Shown here: one piece after another, positions 15,531 through 28,169 of the stretch
Position numbering within the stretch: the first letter of the stretch is position 1
How the letters are laid out: each line of letters begins with the position of its first letter
Assembly (NCBI RefSeq): GCF_002105155.1
Contig: NW_019029013.1
Location: 186,001 to 250,000 of the forward strand
DNA from: Lobosporangium transversale
Lineage: Eukaryota; Mortierellomycota; Mortierellomycetes; Mortierellales; Mortierellaceae
Reading direction: 5' to 3'
DNA: 64,000 bases
The notes under the pieces: model-generated
Told to the model about the DNA's origin: nothing
The model's database searches: none
The model's input: only the letters and a program-made list of their open reading frames with translations
Program-made: the position numbers and the translations under genes

Positions 15531-15646
15531 CGCTTAGTTGATACTACTGCCCATGATGAGGAAGGAGGAGTATTGTGTTTTGGCTTGGTAGTGTCTTCAT
15601 AGATTTGACTGATGAGCTGAAAGGCAAAAGCGAGAAGCGCGAGCAT
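15138..15646 (-). CDS. Small hypothetical protein with His-Thr repeat
   Basis: The minus-strand frame from the ATG at 15646 starts with a hydrophobic stretch (MLALLAFAFQLISQIYED) that could be a signal or anchor, then a His-Thr/Gln-Thr repeat made by a 6-base microsatellite, then an ordinary segment (PIHLKTLYQAVLVIMTLRNHIDYDYKLLNRQS). Read unspliced it stops at 15236. A GTATGT donor near 15294 and a TAG acceptor near 15186 would instead join a short last exon (EELSLSNVCIPQ) ending at 15138. I do not recognise the protein, and the repeat lowers its credibility. The segments on either side of the repeat look protein-like, so it is kept as a weak call. Confidence 0.3.
15493..15530. repeat. GGGTAT hexanucleotide microsatellite
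   Basis: About six tandem copies of GGGTAT on the plus strand, extended upstream by degenerate copies (GAGTTT/GGGTTT). On the minus strand it reads as His-Thr inside the small ORF. Confidence 0.9.
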
Positions 15647-16077
15647 GATGACTGTATGTGCTGTATGTTATATATAAGGTGTTTTTGAAATGAAATGTGT
15701 GTAAGAAAGGAAGGAAAGCATTGTTCAACAAGCTTTTTTATACCTGAATTTAATTTTCTTTTTTTTTGGTGGCTGTCGTGCACGGTTGCTCGGTATGACA
15801 AAATAATGCAAGGTCAATTGGTCCTAAGGCATTTTTTTTTTTTTTTTTTTTGGTGCCACCAAAACTAAAAAATCACTACGCCCCACGTTTTCAAAAGCGC
15901 AGTTTCTGCTCCCGTCAAACGAAAATGTCTCATTCTTTATTAAACTTTTCATTTTCTCCATTCTCTCATTCTCTCTCATTCTCTCATTCATTCATTGTTG
16001 CTTAACAACATCACTGTCCTTTCTCTCCCTCTCTCAAGCAACTCACCCCCTGTACAATACTCACAAATTTACCAGCT
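15647..16077. promoter_or_regulatory. Upstream region of the MGMT gene
   Basis: Contains a T-run at about 15831-15851 and a CATTCTCTC-type pyrimidine repeat at about 15950-16000 directly upstream of the MGMT start. This is probably promoter and leader; no gene is seen. Confidence 0.4.
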
Positions 16078-16542
16078 ATGCCTGCTGAACGAACTATGAA
16101 GCGTACAGCCTCTACTGCTGCCGCTGCTAATGTCAAAGAAAAGAAACCGGAAGGAGCTAGTACCAATATGAAGAAGGCGCCTAGGCCTGCGGTCATGGAC
16201 GATGATGTTTGCAGTATGCATTCCCTCTCTTCTCATTGCTACTTTTCTTGTCCTTAAAGCGTTTGAAATCTCCAAGTTTGCATATTGTATATTAATGATA
16301 ATATTCTTTACATGTCAAATGAAATCTCCCCTCTCTTTTTTAATTTTTATTCCCTTTGCTGGAATAGCGGTGCATCTCTATCCAAACACTGCCAAAGAAC
16401 GTGAAAATGCAATCAACAAACATACTGGTCGAAAGATAACACCTTTTCAGTTCCAAGTATATGACCTTTGTGCCCAGGTAAAGTTATACACTTCCGATTA
16501 TGGACAATGGAAGATTTACATATCGGGATATCTGACCTTTTA

Positions 16543-16578
<36 letters not shown>

Positions 16579-16950
16579 TTACCCAATTTACAGATCCCTA
16601 AAGGTCAAATCTCGACTTACAAGCATATTTCAGATGCGCTGCAGTCGTCTTCACGAGCGGTAGGGCAGGCTCTCAAAGTGAATCCATTTGCTCCTCTTCC
16701 AATCCCATGTCATCGTGTCCTTGACTCCAAATTGTATATTGGTGGCTTCATGGGTCAATGGGGAGAAGGTGAAAAAATTGACAACAAAAGAGCAAAGCTG
16801 TTTCATGAGGGTATTGTCTTTGATGAGACTGATCATGTTGCTCAGGAGATCAGAGAAAAGGTTATTTTTACAGACTTTACAGTTCCAGAGAAAAGTACTA
16901 TAAATGTAACTGCAGCTGTAGCTGTGACTACCACTCCTATGTGTCTGTAG
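16078..16950 (+). CDS. MGT1: O6-methylguanine-DNA methyltransferase
   Basis: Three exons, 16078-16213, 16368-16477 and 16594-16950, give 200 residues. The protein removes alkyl groups from O6 of guanine by irreversible transfer to its own cysteine. The active site is I-P-C-H-R-V with Cys at about residue 121. Around it are the family's helix-turn-helix residues (IPKGQISTYKHISDAL, SRAVGQALKVNPF) and the following YIGGF loop. The Cys rules out the alkyltransferase-like (ATL) group, which has Trp there. The first 40 residues are Ala/Lys-rich and may act in nuclear targeting. Intron 2 contains a T-run joined to an A-run before the CAG acceptor. The ATG is in good position and the three joins keep frame. 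Confidence 0.92.
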
Positions 16951-17431
16951 TTTTTTTTTTTTTTTTTTTTTATTTTTTTTTTTTAACTGCTTTTGTCGTG
17001 CACTTGATCAATGTGCCTGAATACGCAGAAAGTATCAGTAACAGAATAAATCCTGAAGATATCCACAAAAATTCGAGCCTATATGAATGTCCTGCACGTA
17101 CTGTGCCGAGGCTAACAGAGCGAAAGGTAGAAACGATAAATACTTTTTCTCTATTATATATATCAATAAACTAAGGGTTGACACTGTTAGCAAGAAGGAC
17201 ACAGACATGGGAGGAATAAATTGGAATCAGACAAACTCGGGGATCAAACATGCTCGGGGCGCATACAAAGGGGGATGTGCTACATTATACATATAACAAT
17301 CAACAATTATTAGAGCTGTTGTTTACATCAGACCTGCGCTCCCTCTGAAGGCTTGCGTAAACCCTTTTATAAAAATTTTTCTTTGTCTTTCTTTTTCTTT
17401 CTTCCTTTCTTTCTCTTTTTCTTTCTCCATT

Positions 17432-17464
<33 letters not shown>

Positions 17465-17526
17465 TTTTCGAGTGAACAATAAACATTAGATATTTAAGCT
17501 TTTATCACACGACATCACAGTTAAAC
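16951..17526. other. Intergenic, pyrimidine-rich
   Basis: Begins with a T-run immediately after the MGMT stop codon and ends with TTTC/CTTT repeats (about 17370-17430) plus a T-run (17436-17463) before BTB protein B. It probably holds the 3' end of one gene and the promoter of the next. No coding signal was seen. Confidence 0.45.
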
Positions 17527-17880
17527 ATGACCAAGATTAGAGGTCATAAAGATGATTTAATTATTATGGTTTCAGAACAACCTAGCACCAAGTTGGATCC
17601 CAGACTTGTGACATACCATCATGCTGTGGTGCAAATCAAAAAACGAGGACACATCGATATCATTTGCAAGCCCATGCACCCACCTAGCGTGAAAATCATA
17701 CTGAAACCTACAACTAATTCAGACAACACTGAGACTTCAGCCACCACCAGCCTATTTGATAATTATGGTAGCACTTGTATCTTGGACAGTACCAATAAAG
17801 CCTCGGCACGGCATAAATTCAGTGAAAGCTCACGCATTGATGGCATCGCATGTAATATATACTAATAACTGTGCTTAATA

Positions 17881-17919
<39 letters not shown>

Positions 17920-19760
17920 AATCATGTGTTTATTAATAATCTTCCCCTCACAAATATCTACTAGTGAGTGCCTCCACAAGGGTCATCCAAACGGATGGGC
18001 TGTACAAATTCAAGATCTTATTAAAGTCAATATCATCCAATGAAGAATGTAAGACTGGATCCCACTACTATACAACACCTGGCAGCGCATACCTTAGAGC
18101 TGACCTTAAGCCACGAACGGGCAATGATGCGACCTTATTTGCTACGGCGAGACAGCAGCAGGCACAGTTTGATACTTCATCTCGCCAAGAGGAAAAAACA
18201 GGGGATGAATTGGCGAGAAGCCTGATGGAGCCTGATATAACATCAGCAAAACCAGCCACGTCTGTAAAAGACATTTTGTCTTATTGGGCAGATGAAGAAT
18301 GCAGAGTGCCACCGATTACTTCCACTTTTGCTGATTCTCAGAGCCAGTCATTTAGGACGTCAGGCAACTTGGATACAAACTCAATCACCGCCCATAACTT
18401 GGCGTCCCACCTCCACGCTTACAACAGTACCAGTGCCTTTTTTGATGATCCACCTCCAACTTGGGGAAGTATAATCAGCCGCAGATCAACCACAGAGCCG
18501 CCATCAATACCAACATCGATAACCAGAAGTAGCCATAGCGTTTCTATGGATCAAAAATATGATGTTGATAGACCATCCTCAAGAATCACCAACCAGAATT
18601 CGCTTTACGCTAATAACAATACAGGCTCCAGTTCCTTCTCCGAGGACCCATTTTGGGAAAACGATAGCAGCTATAGATCAACTGCAGCACCAATATCAGT
18701 GTCAGCGTCAATCTCCACACCCAAAAGCAGTCACAGAACCGTTCCCATGGATCAACCACACGATGTTCATTTTTGTCATTATAATCCGGCTCTTGGTAGC
18801 TATAACATGGTCGGGGCGCATCGTACGTTGTTGAAAGATTATCCAGTCTTATCGCTTCATGTGGAAATAGTAGAGTCTGCTAGAGAAAAGATGACGCAAA
18901 TGATAAAGTCCAAAAAATGTGAGAAGGGAACGTCGTCTTCTGGCTTGAGAAGGGTACGGAGACTATCGACATCATCGTCGGCTTCTTCACACTTCTCCAC
19001 CACTAGTAGACCTTCGGTAGCATTGCAAGCGCCCGTCACCGTAGATATTTCGCATTTAAATTTCCCGGCATTTAAAGCCATGATAACGTATATCTACACA
19101 CACGACATCGAATCCATTTTAGCCGATGTCAATACCGTAGCCGCGACACCACCTCCACCCCCCACCCCACCCCTCCGCGGCCTTTCTGAAGAGAGAACAA
19201 AACCAGCAGGTTCGCCTGAGGCAGAGACCCTACAAATCGGCGAACTCTTACTGTTAGCTCATCAATTTGACATTCAGGAGTTAGTCAAGGACTGTGCGCG
19301 GCTAATCCAATCGTACCTTAGTGTCGAGAATGCGATCCCAACTTTGGTCCGCTTGGGAAGCGAGTATGAGGAGATCAAGAAGCCAGTTATGAGCTTTATA
19401 AAGAAAAATTTTGCAAAGATCTTTGGGCGTGAAGATGAAGTGGATCCATTCTTGCAGTTCCGACACGACGATGAATATCATGAGTGCAGTGTTAACCTGA
19501 TGGCAGAGATCCTAAGGATGATAGCAATGAATAGAGAGGAAATCGGGGATACCGCGAGTAGAAGGGAAACGAAAACTTTCCAAAGTGAACCAGTTGGACA
19601 TAGAAGCAGCAGTAGAGCAACAGCACCAGCGGTTGAGACTGAACCAATTGTTGATGCTGAACCAAGAGCAGGTGCTGAACCAGGGATTGATACTCAGCAA
19701 GTAGTCAGTACTGAATCTAGTAGCCAAGATGAGATAACATCGCCCTTCATCATTTATTAA
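17527..19760 (+). CDS. BTB protein B (divergent family member)
   Basis: Two exons, 17527-17851 and 17965-19760, give 706 residues. Exon 1 is the N-terminal beta-rich domain (108 codons plus one base). The phase-1 intron contains a 30-base T-run. Eleven codons after the junction comes G-L-Y-K-F-K-I-L-L, the equivalent of the strand in the other family members. A Ser/Thr/Pro-rich linker of about 280 residues follows, then the BTB core with MVGAHRTLLKDYPV, a Ser-rich insertion, FPAFKAMITYIYTHDI, a Pro-rich insertion and LLLLAHQFDIQELVKDCARLI. The C-terminal signature DPF...H-E-C-S is present. The tail has loose EP repeats (ETEP, DAEP, GAEP). It is probably a Cullin-3 adaptor like its relatives. 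The long linker and insertions make it the most elaborate member. Confidence 0.8.
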
Positions 19761-19820
19761 AAATTCCTGTCTCTTTTTTTTTATGCTACTCAAGAATATG
19801 CGTATGCACAAGCATATACT

Positions 19821-19857
<37 letters not shown>

Positions 19858-20065
19858 CGTATATGGCACTAAGGTCTTGTACAGACAGAAAGGATTTGGT
19901 ATATCCACATTTGCGTTAGATATCCTAGTGTATACCATCACCAGGAAAAAAAGTTAGGCACCGGCAATTAATTTAGTCCGCTTTACCAGCAAAGGCTTAA
20001 TGCTTCATGTTTTGCTATTTCAGTTAATCAGAAATAAGCCAGGGCCTTCTTTCCGTCCGAAAGCG

Positions 20066-20099
<34 letters not shown>

Positions 20100-20163
20100 A
20101 ATTCCAGAATAGAATCATATGGGTCTGCTATTGTGCCATCTACTGGGACAACACCAAGGATAC

Positions 20164-20265
<102 letters not shown>

Positions 20266-20755
20266 GGATTATAACAAGCGTAAAGGCTATAGTTGGAGTG
20301 CTACTCTGCTCTAACTGCCAAGACTTGGCAAGTCTTTTTAAGGCGGCCATTCAAAGCCGGAACTGATTCAGTTGCCCTGACAAATCCCCTTGGAACTTAA
20401 CAGCACTTTTAAAAAAGAGATGGTCAAATCGGAAAGTGTGCAATATCAGCCTGACATGGCCCAAAGCCTATGCTTCAATGGAACTACAGCATTTGTCCCA
20501 AATTCATGGCGTCCCGACCTAAAGGCAAGACTGGTGTCTGTTGGTCTGCATCATGAGTTGACTAGTAATGCGAAGTCCACCTAATATCACAAAGGAATTG
20601 AAAAAACAAAAAAAAATAAAATAAATAAATAAAAATAGAGATTTGTATGGAAGAATACCATATTCGATCATTTCAACCCTTCCAAGGCGTATCATGAGCA
20701 CAGGAATATCCGAGCACCCCTGTTTAGTTAGGATTTTATCTTTTTTAAAGCATCT

Positions 20756-20788
<33 letters not shown>

Positions 20789-21229
20789 ACTAGCACATCT
20801 TTTTTTGCAACAGTGGCGTGCTTTTGTCGTTGAAGCATGAAAGAGGGGGAAGCACTAACAAAGTGCCTGGGGTTGCGGGTAAAATGCGAATACCAATCAC
20901 TCAAAAAAATCGCAACAAACGGTTCATTAAACAGTATTTCATGGGATAACACTAAGAACCAAGTCTTTAAATGATATGAATGCATATTCTTAAGTGATGC
21001 CTATCTTGTTTGCGCATTCATTTAACGAAAGCGTACATACAATGATGCGGATGCTTCTAATATAAATAATAGAAATCGCGCGCGCACGGGATGACATATA
21101 GCAGCACTCAAATAAGAAGTCTCTAAACATTAATGTAATAGGTAATAAAAAAATAAAAAAATAAAAAAAAAAAGGTAATCGCCCCTCGATCGGCTGGCTT
21201 GTATTATGTTTATACCCCTTCTCCCCTTT

Positions 21230-21262
<33 letters not shown>

Positions 21263-22251
21263 CAGCTTGTAAGAATCAAGTGGATATGTTTGATAAATCT
21301 CCTATTGTATATAGAACTGTATAAAACATGATGGATTTTTATAGGTATTGCGCCAGAGCGGCAGGAAATGAGAGGGGTCTGAGTGATGTCTTCGGCGGGA
21401 AAACTAAAAGAGAGAAAGAGGAAGTGTGGAAAGAGTCTTTTTTGTAGGAGGTAGAGATGTTGAACATGAAGAACTAAAGGGTTGTTACGTTGCAAAAGCA
21501 GCACCATTTCATGACCCAATAACACTATTGACATATTATTTCCCGTGGATAGTAGATGTATATTTGTAGAACAGTAATATCCAAAGTCGATTGTCGGCAG
21601 GAGAGGGCTATTAGCAAATGGCGTGCTGGAGGGCCAAAATGTCACCTCTTCGCGTAACAGAATTTCGCCACATCCAATGCTGATTGGCCAAAGCTGTGCT
21701 CATAAAAAAAAAAGTTACAACGCGTCCCACGGAGATCCAAAGAGGGGTCCTTACGCATTAAGAAGTCAATATCCTAATGCTCCCTTTTCCTCTCTCCACA
21801 CGAGCATGTGGATACATCTCTAATCCTCATCACTTGCTTGCTATCCAATAGGAAATCGAATTTATGCAAACGTTTATTCAAAATGATCTACTTCATAATG
21901 AGATCCATGGTCCTCGGTGTTTCTATCGAGGCGATACAACTGCTCATTTATTTCTTTGAAAATAATTTCTCGTTTACAATCAATCTGCAGGTTGGACACA
22001 TTTGCCTATCAAAAATTCATTTCATCAAAAAAAAAAAAAAAAAAAAAAAAAAGGCGTGTGATTGCCCGTGTCACCCTGGACAGCCTCAATTCTTTAGCTC
22101 TCCAACTCTTTAATCTATTTCGTATTGAAAAGGCAACAAATAGAAAAAAGTTTATAATTGCTATACACCTTTGTGTTGTCTCATCAAATGAAGGGGAGAT
22201 TGTAATAGAAGAAGAAAGAAAGAAAAAAAAAAAAAAAAAAAAAAAGATATT

Positions 22252-22300
22252 GGCAAAGGCAAAGGTAAAGGCAAAGGTAAAGGCAAAGACAAAGGCAAGG
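22252..22300. repeat. 12-base AAAGGCAAAGGT minisatellite
   Basis: About four tandem copies. One plus-strand frame reads Gly-Lys repeatedly and continues into KAVNAWAMMFLPSLDS. It is preceded by an A-run ending in AG that could be a splice acceptor. A last exon of an unrecognised gene is possible but unsupported. Confidence 0.85.
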
Positions 22301-23124
22301 CTGTGAATGCTTGGGCCATGATGTTCCTTCCATCTTTGGACTCTTTTTTTTTTTTTTTTTTTTTTTTTGGGAGCTTTAGTTTATGGACAATGACAACAAT
22401 ACACAATCGAACCATATCTTCACTATTATATTAACTTACTACAGGATCCTGAGATTATCATTTAATGAATAAGGGACACTTGTGTTTATGACTCGAATTG
22501 TATGGGATGGTTTCTGTTCCTGTTGAGGATACTTCTAATGGTGATAAAGTGGTCGTGATGAGAGTAAAAGCAAGTGTTGATATATTGTTGAGAAGAGAAC
22601 GGTCAATGCTGCAAGGACACATTTTGAATAAGATGGACATGTACTAACTGACTAAACAATTGTATTCAAAATAAAGTCTTTCTAGTGGATTGCGACATTA
22701 CCAAGGCAAGGTGATGCCATTCATTCCTTGTGTAGGTGTTGTGTTTGTAACATGATATGCATCTTGCTTGCCATAATTCTTATTCATGATTGAATGGTCC
22801 TAATTGTCCTGAGAGCTGAGGCATGTGCGGGAAGATGGCCTCTCAAACACCCTTGGAGACTGACTCCATCATCTCCCTCACACCCTACAAATATAATTCG
22901 TCTCTCACTTTTCCTTTTTCTTCCTTTCCTCTTATTTGATCTATTTTCTTCAACGCCCATTTCCATCACTCTCATCACAAATAACAGAAGCAACTACAAC
23001 TATACACCATCTCAATCTCATTTCAATAGTGCCGACATCGTTAACTCCTCTTCAAGCTCCCGTTCATCCTTGCCTGTATTCTATTCCAACTCGCACGGTC
23101 TTGCTTTGCCCTGACACTTCCTAG

Positions 23125-23178
23125 ACATTCACATTCACATTCACATTCACATTCACATTCACATTCACATTCACATTC
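23125..23178. repeat. ACATTC hexanucleotide repeat
   Basis: Nine perfect tandem copies about 80 bases upstream of the MET30-like start codon, so probably in its 5' untranslated leader or core promoter. Confidence 0.97.
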
Positions 23179-23259
23179 AGGCACATCCACTTCACCCTAG
23201 TAATCCAAAGCAGCTCATCCGCTACTCAATTCGATCGAACTGACAGCTTCCTTGTCATC

Positions 23260-23819
23260 ATGGCCTACGACTCGCCTTCGCCTCCAGACTCATCCGAGCT
23301 GTTGGCTCCATCGCTCTGTCTGAACCCTGATGCCTTGGAGGATTTAGCACCTGTCCAACCAACGAAGGAGAATCTACTTCCAGAATCATTTCCAACCCTC
23401 AATTGGTCTGAACAATCATCTGCTGACCACAAAGCTGCTAAAGCAGAAAAACGTCTGTGTTACCGCCACAGACCTGACTTGCGATCTAAGCGAGCGGCAG
23501 ACGAGATCCAACTTGATCAATTGCAACAGGTACAGACTTCACTAATTCAACAATAGAGACATGCAGACCCAGACATTCTTCCTAGTATAAACATAGTGCC
23601 TACCCAAACACACATACTACAAACCCAAACCCAAACCCAAACCCGTGCTATACCATCCAACATTCCAATCATTAGTGAAACTACTTCTCTCACTCCTACT
23701 ACTCGCACAATGATATGTTTTGTTCCGCAGGGTTCGCACACACTTTGATCCATGATGCTCTATTGTCAAACCATTAGTAGTAGCTCAACAAGTGCTGGAC
23801 GCAGTATTGTTGTTCCTTT

Positions 23820-23851
<32 letters not shown>

Positions 23852-25903
23852 GGTTGACTGACTAGACTACTGTCTTCCTCTACCCGTCTATCTCCGCACG
23901 ATCATCGATGTATCCTGTATCCGCAACAATGCTGCCATGTTTTCATCTACTCCCGAAACACCTGAATATTCATGATTAACGACTCTTTCCTACTTTTTAC
24001 TTGTTATCAACCATAGGATATCAAACGATTGCCTCAGCAGGATCAACAAATCATCTCTCATATCTGGTCTCTGTTTGGCTCTGCACCAGCACCCCATCGC
24101 CAGTTGGTTCTTAGTGGCCTACTGACTCAATGCTGCGTGCCCCAACTCTCGTTCCTCTCTAACCACCTCCAACCACTACTCCGAATTGACTTCCTTTCCA
24201 TCACTCCACCTGAAATAGCGTTTCGCATTCTTTCATATCTTGATGCAACATCGCTTTGCCATGCAGCACAGGTATGCAAAAGCTGGAAGCGTCTAGCAGA
24301 CGACGACGTGGTCTGGCATCGCATGTGTGAGCAACATATCGGACTCAAATGCACGAAATGTGGATGGGGTTTACCTTTGTTGGATAAAAAGAAGGCTAAA
24401 TCAAAACGATTGCTGGAGCAACAGCACCAACCCCCACAGCCCCCACCACAGCTACAACCCCAAAACAGCTCACAATCAGAAAGTGCGCTAGCAGCCGCTG
24501 ACGAGAGCGATCATGATGACCAAGAACATATAAACGGTCACCAAGGCAATAGTGATGTTATGCCATCTCATCCTTCTCCACCTAGTTCCACATCTTCTCT
24601 CTCTCCAACAGAAGCTTCCCCATCATCTGGCTGGCCCAACAAACGCTCCGTTTTATCCGATGAAAACGATATCGAGGCGGGATGTTCTCAGAAGCGTGCT
24701 CGGCATAATCTACATTCTCCTTCGCCTGGGAAATCTAGATCTAAAACTTCAACGCCATTGTTTCAATCTCCAGAACCGCCAGCGAAGACTGAGACGCCCA
24801 CAAAGAGGCCTTGGAAAGAGATTTATTCCGAACGTTTGATCGTTGAGAGAAACTGGCGGAAACGTAACTACCGACTTAAGGTTTTTAGAGGCCACACGGA
24901 TGGCGTGATGTGTTTACAGTTCGATGAGTCTTTTCTTATTACTGGATCTTACGACAATACTGTCAAGGTCTGGAATATCGAAACAGGTGAATGTCTTCGG
25001 ACCTTGAGAGGCCACGCCCTTTGCGTGCGTGCGCTCCACTTTGACGAGGCTAAGTTGATCACAGGCTCGATGGATAGGACGCTCAAGATTTGGAATTATC
25101 ATACAGGCCAGTGTATTCGCACCCTACAGGGACATACAGATGGTGTTGTCACCTTGGACTTTGATTCCCGCATTCTTGCCTCTGGATCTGTAGATGCGAC
25201 CATCAAGATTTGGAACTTTGCTACAGGCGAATGCTCAACTTTGAAGGGACACTGTGACCTAGTCAACAAGGTACAGATATACAAGAAAAAGCTACTTGTA
25301 TCAGCCAGTGATGATACGACGGTCAAATTGTGGGACATCGCCTCGAGGACATGTCTTAGAACGTTCACAGGACATGTGGGACGAGTTCAATGCTTGCAAA
25401 CATCTGGAGATGCCTTGATCTCAATCATTGTAGAGCGTATGCAGAACAGACCACAAGACGGTCCATCATCTTCACAAGGTCGAACTGGCGGAGTGCCAAC
25501 TACAGTATGCAGTATCAACCGTTCTGGGGTAGTTGAGAATAATTTGCCATCGCCGCTTCATGATCCCAGCTCTGACGTAGAAACTAGAACCATGATGCCA
25601 ATTATTGTCACTGGTGGCCTTGATAACACACTCAAAGTCTGGGATGTCGAATCGGGTGAATGTCTCAACACGCTATTTGGTCATGTAGAAGGTGTATGGT
25701 CCTTAGCATTTGATAAGCTACGGATTGTGTCAGGCAGCCTGGATAGGACGATCAAGGTGTGGGATACCGAGAGTGGTCGATGCCTCTATACTCTCACGGG
25801 TCATGAAGGTCCTGTTACTTGCATTGGTCTTGGTGACACTCGCATTGTGAGTGGCTCGGACGATGGAGTTGTCTTTGTCTGGGACTATGGGGTCCGTACA
25901 TAA
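23260..25903 (+). CDS. MET30: F-box/WD40 protein, MET30/sconB type
   Basis: Two exons, 23260-23529 and 24017-25903, give 718 residues. The region before the F-box (HIWSLFGSAPAPHRQLVLSG) and the block after it (MCEQHIGLKCTKCGWGLPLL) are hallmarks of Met30/sconB and distinguish it from Cdc4. The F-box lies at about residues 147-193 (ITPPEIAFRILSYLDATSL). A Gln/Pro and Ser-rich linker follows, then seven WD repeats with blades ending VKVWN, LKIWN, IKIWN, VKLWD, LKVWD, IKVWD and VFVWD. The fifth repeat carries an insertion of about 60 residues. As an SCF ubiquitin-ligase receptor the family represses sulfur-assimilation genes when sulfur is plentiful and also acts in the cell cycle. The phase-0 intron of 487 bases holds a T-run and an ACCCAA repeat. 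The PHB1 gene follows 287 bases downstream. Confidence 0.9.
23622..23644. repeat. ACCCAA repeat within MET30 intron 1
   Basis: About four tandem copies. It resembles a telomere-like repeat but is internal and short. Confidence 0.85.
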
Positions 25904-26190
25904 AACGGATGTCATAGCTACTTCCATCTTTTGATTTTATTGTCTTTATACCTCTGTTGATAGCATTCTTCGCATTCTTGTAAAAAAACTCTTTGTATCA
26001 ATACTCACGTGACTGAAGCGACGTGACTGCCGCCCAGCCCTCAAAACAATCGATCAAATAAATTTCCCTTTTGGCCTTCCACATATTGCTGACGGAGCTT
26101 TTTCATTGAAGTGTTGTTGCATCTTTGCCATATAGCACGTCTTTCTTTTCGTTTCACGACATCCCTTTTCTCTCTCTCATAACAGCAACC

Positions 26191-26899
26191 ATGTCTGGCA
26201 TCCTCACTACCATCTCAAAGATTGCTATTCCTGTTGGAGCTGCAGTCTCTTTCCTGCAGTACTCCATGTATGACGGTATGTATTCTTAGAATAGAATCTG
26301 ATCCGATTGGCAGCAAACGATTAGCTAAGACTTTTGGGGTCTGAAAGTCAAGGTCAAGAGAAAATCGGGATCCAGCCCCATAGCATTACAAAACCCGCGC
26401 TGAAATGTGACGACATGTATTCGATTTTGAGTTAGTCTTCTTCAGGACTGAATCGGCATGCCGACTTTATTTCCGTCTTTTTTTTTTTTTTTTTTTTAAA
26501 CTGATCAACTGCCTTCTTTCGGGGAACGATCAGTTTAGACGGCCATGTCAAGCCGTAAATTTTATTTATACTATATGTTTGTGGGAAACTTGAATCGGGA
26601 TCTATATTGGCATTGACCGTCCGGGAGACTAAAGATAAGCTTTCATTTTTTCGGGATACTCGGAAGTGGTCCCGTAGAAACGATAATCCACACAGTAGGC
26701 GATCTTGAAAAGATAGATCGCAACGCCAACTATTACCATCTCTACTACAAAAGAAAGAGAAAAAATATAGATCTGTATTCAGTCTTTCTCACGAAATTAC
26801 TTAACAGTGGAAACGGCAGGATTTACACTTTGCAATCAGATCAATAACCAACTTGAAGGGTCTATATATTTCCTAGTTGGTATTCATGTCTAATGCAAA

Positions 26900-26930
<31 letters not shown>

Positions 26931-27909
26931 TTATTTGCTTATAGTCCAAGGAGGCTACCGCGCCGTTATTTTCGACAGATTGGAGGGAGTGAAGCCTAGT
27001 CCAGTAGGTGAGGGTACTCATTTCTTGATCCCATGGTTGCAGCGCGCGATTCAGTTTGATGTGCGCACGAAGCCACGCAATATTTCCACCACTACGGGAT
27101 CCAAGGATATGCAGATGGTCACCTTGACCCTTCGTGTCCTTCACAGACCCGATGTCAAGAACTTGTCCCAGATCTATCAGGGACTTGGTTTGGATTACGA
27201 TGAACGTGTGCTTCCTTCGATCGGAAACGAAGTCCTCAAGTCTATTGTTGCTCAGTTCGATGCTGGCGAGCTTATCACACAACGTGAGCTTGTCTCTTCC
27301 AAAATCCGTGAGGATCTTGCGAAGCGTGCTAGAGAGTTCCATATCGAGCTTGAGGATGTGTCTATTGTAAGCTATTTGGTTTACTTGTTTATTTATTTAT
27401 TTTTTTGGCATTTCTTAATACTTTTATTTTATTTGCATTTTACGTTTCAACATGATGGGTTGATAGACTACAATGACCTTCGGTCGCGAATTCACTAACG
27501 CTGTCGAACAGAAGCAGATTGCTCAGCAGGAGGCAGAGCGCGCCAAGTTCATTGTCGAGAAGGCTGAGCAGGAGAAGAATGCCTCCATTATCAGAGCTGA
27601 GGGTGAAGCGTACGTCTTTAAATAATCAATTATTTATGTCTCTTTTTCTCCAGGCAAAACACCCTTCTTATTTTCTGCAGCTTGAGATTTGTGTGCTAAC
27701 ATTTTTTGCTCTATATATCACCTGTTTTCTTCTTTAGCCATGCTGCCGAGATTATTTCCGCATCTTTAGAGAAGGCTGGTGCTGGTTTAATTGAGCTTCG
27801 TCGCATTGAGGCATCTAAGGATATCGCCGGCACTTTGGCCCAAGCTAAGAATGTCACCTACCTTCCTAACCAAAAGGGCAACAACATGTTGCTGAATGTT
27901 CCAGTCTAA
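26191..27909 (+). CDS. PHB1: Prohibitin 1
   Basis: Four exons, 26191-26275, 26945-27366, 27467-27609 and 27738-27909, give 273 residues, the normal PHB1 size. The N-terminus carries a hydrophobic anchor ([19 protein letters not shown]). The SPFH/PHB domain follows ([43 protein letters not shown]), then [21 protein letters not shown], the coiled coil ([20 protein letters not shown]) and the tail [14 protein letters not shown]1 and PHB2 alternate in ring complexes of the mitochondrial inner membrane that stabilise membrane proteins and the m-AAA protease. It is PHB1 rather than PHB2, as shown by the short N-terminus and the YLPNQKG tail. Intron 1 is unusually long here (about 670 bases). Confidence 0.95.
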
Positions 27910-28169
27910 GTGGGTCTTTAGGAGCAAAACCAGAATAAGATAGATCGTTAGTAGTAAAACCGTAGGGGACGCATGCTAAATACAAGTGTACATTTGAATT
28001 ATTATTTTTTTTTTCCCCTTTATTTCAATACGAACCAATAACAAAGAAATATTTGTTGATCTGATCATTTCACAGCCATTTTTCATTTATGTTTGAAAGA
28101 GGCGTTGCAAGACGTTGCTGTTAGCATTGATTTTAATCCCTTTACTATGTATCGATATGAATAATATAT

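Noticed and set aside
21229-21645. 138-codon minus-strand ORF ending in a Phe run
   Set aside because: The end is the homopolymer. The rest is irregular, with no domain or splice context.
23622-23644. Telomere-like ACCCAA repeat
   Set aside because: Only about four copies, inside an intron, and not the TTAGGG type common in filamentous fungi.
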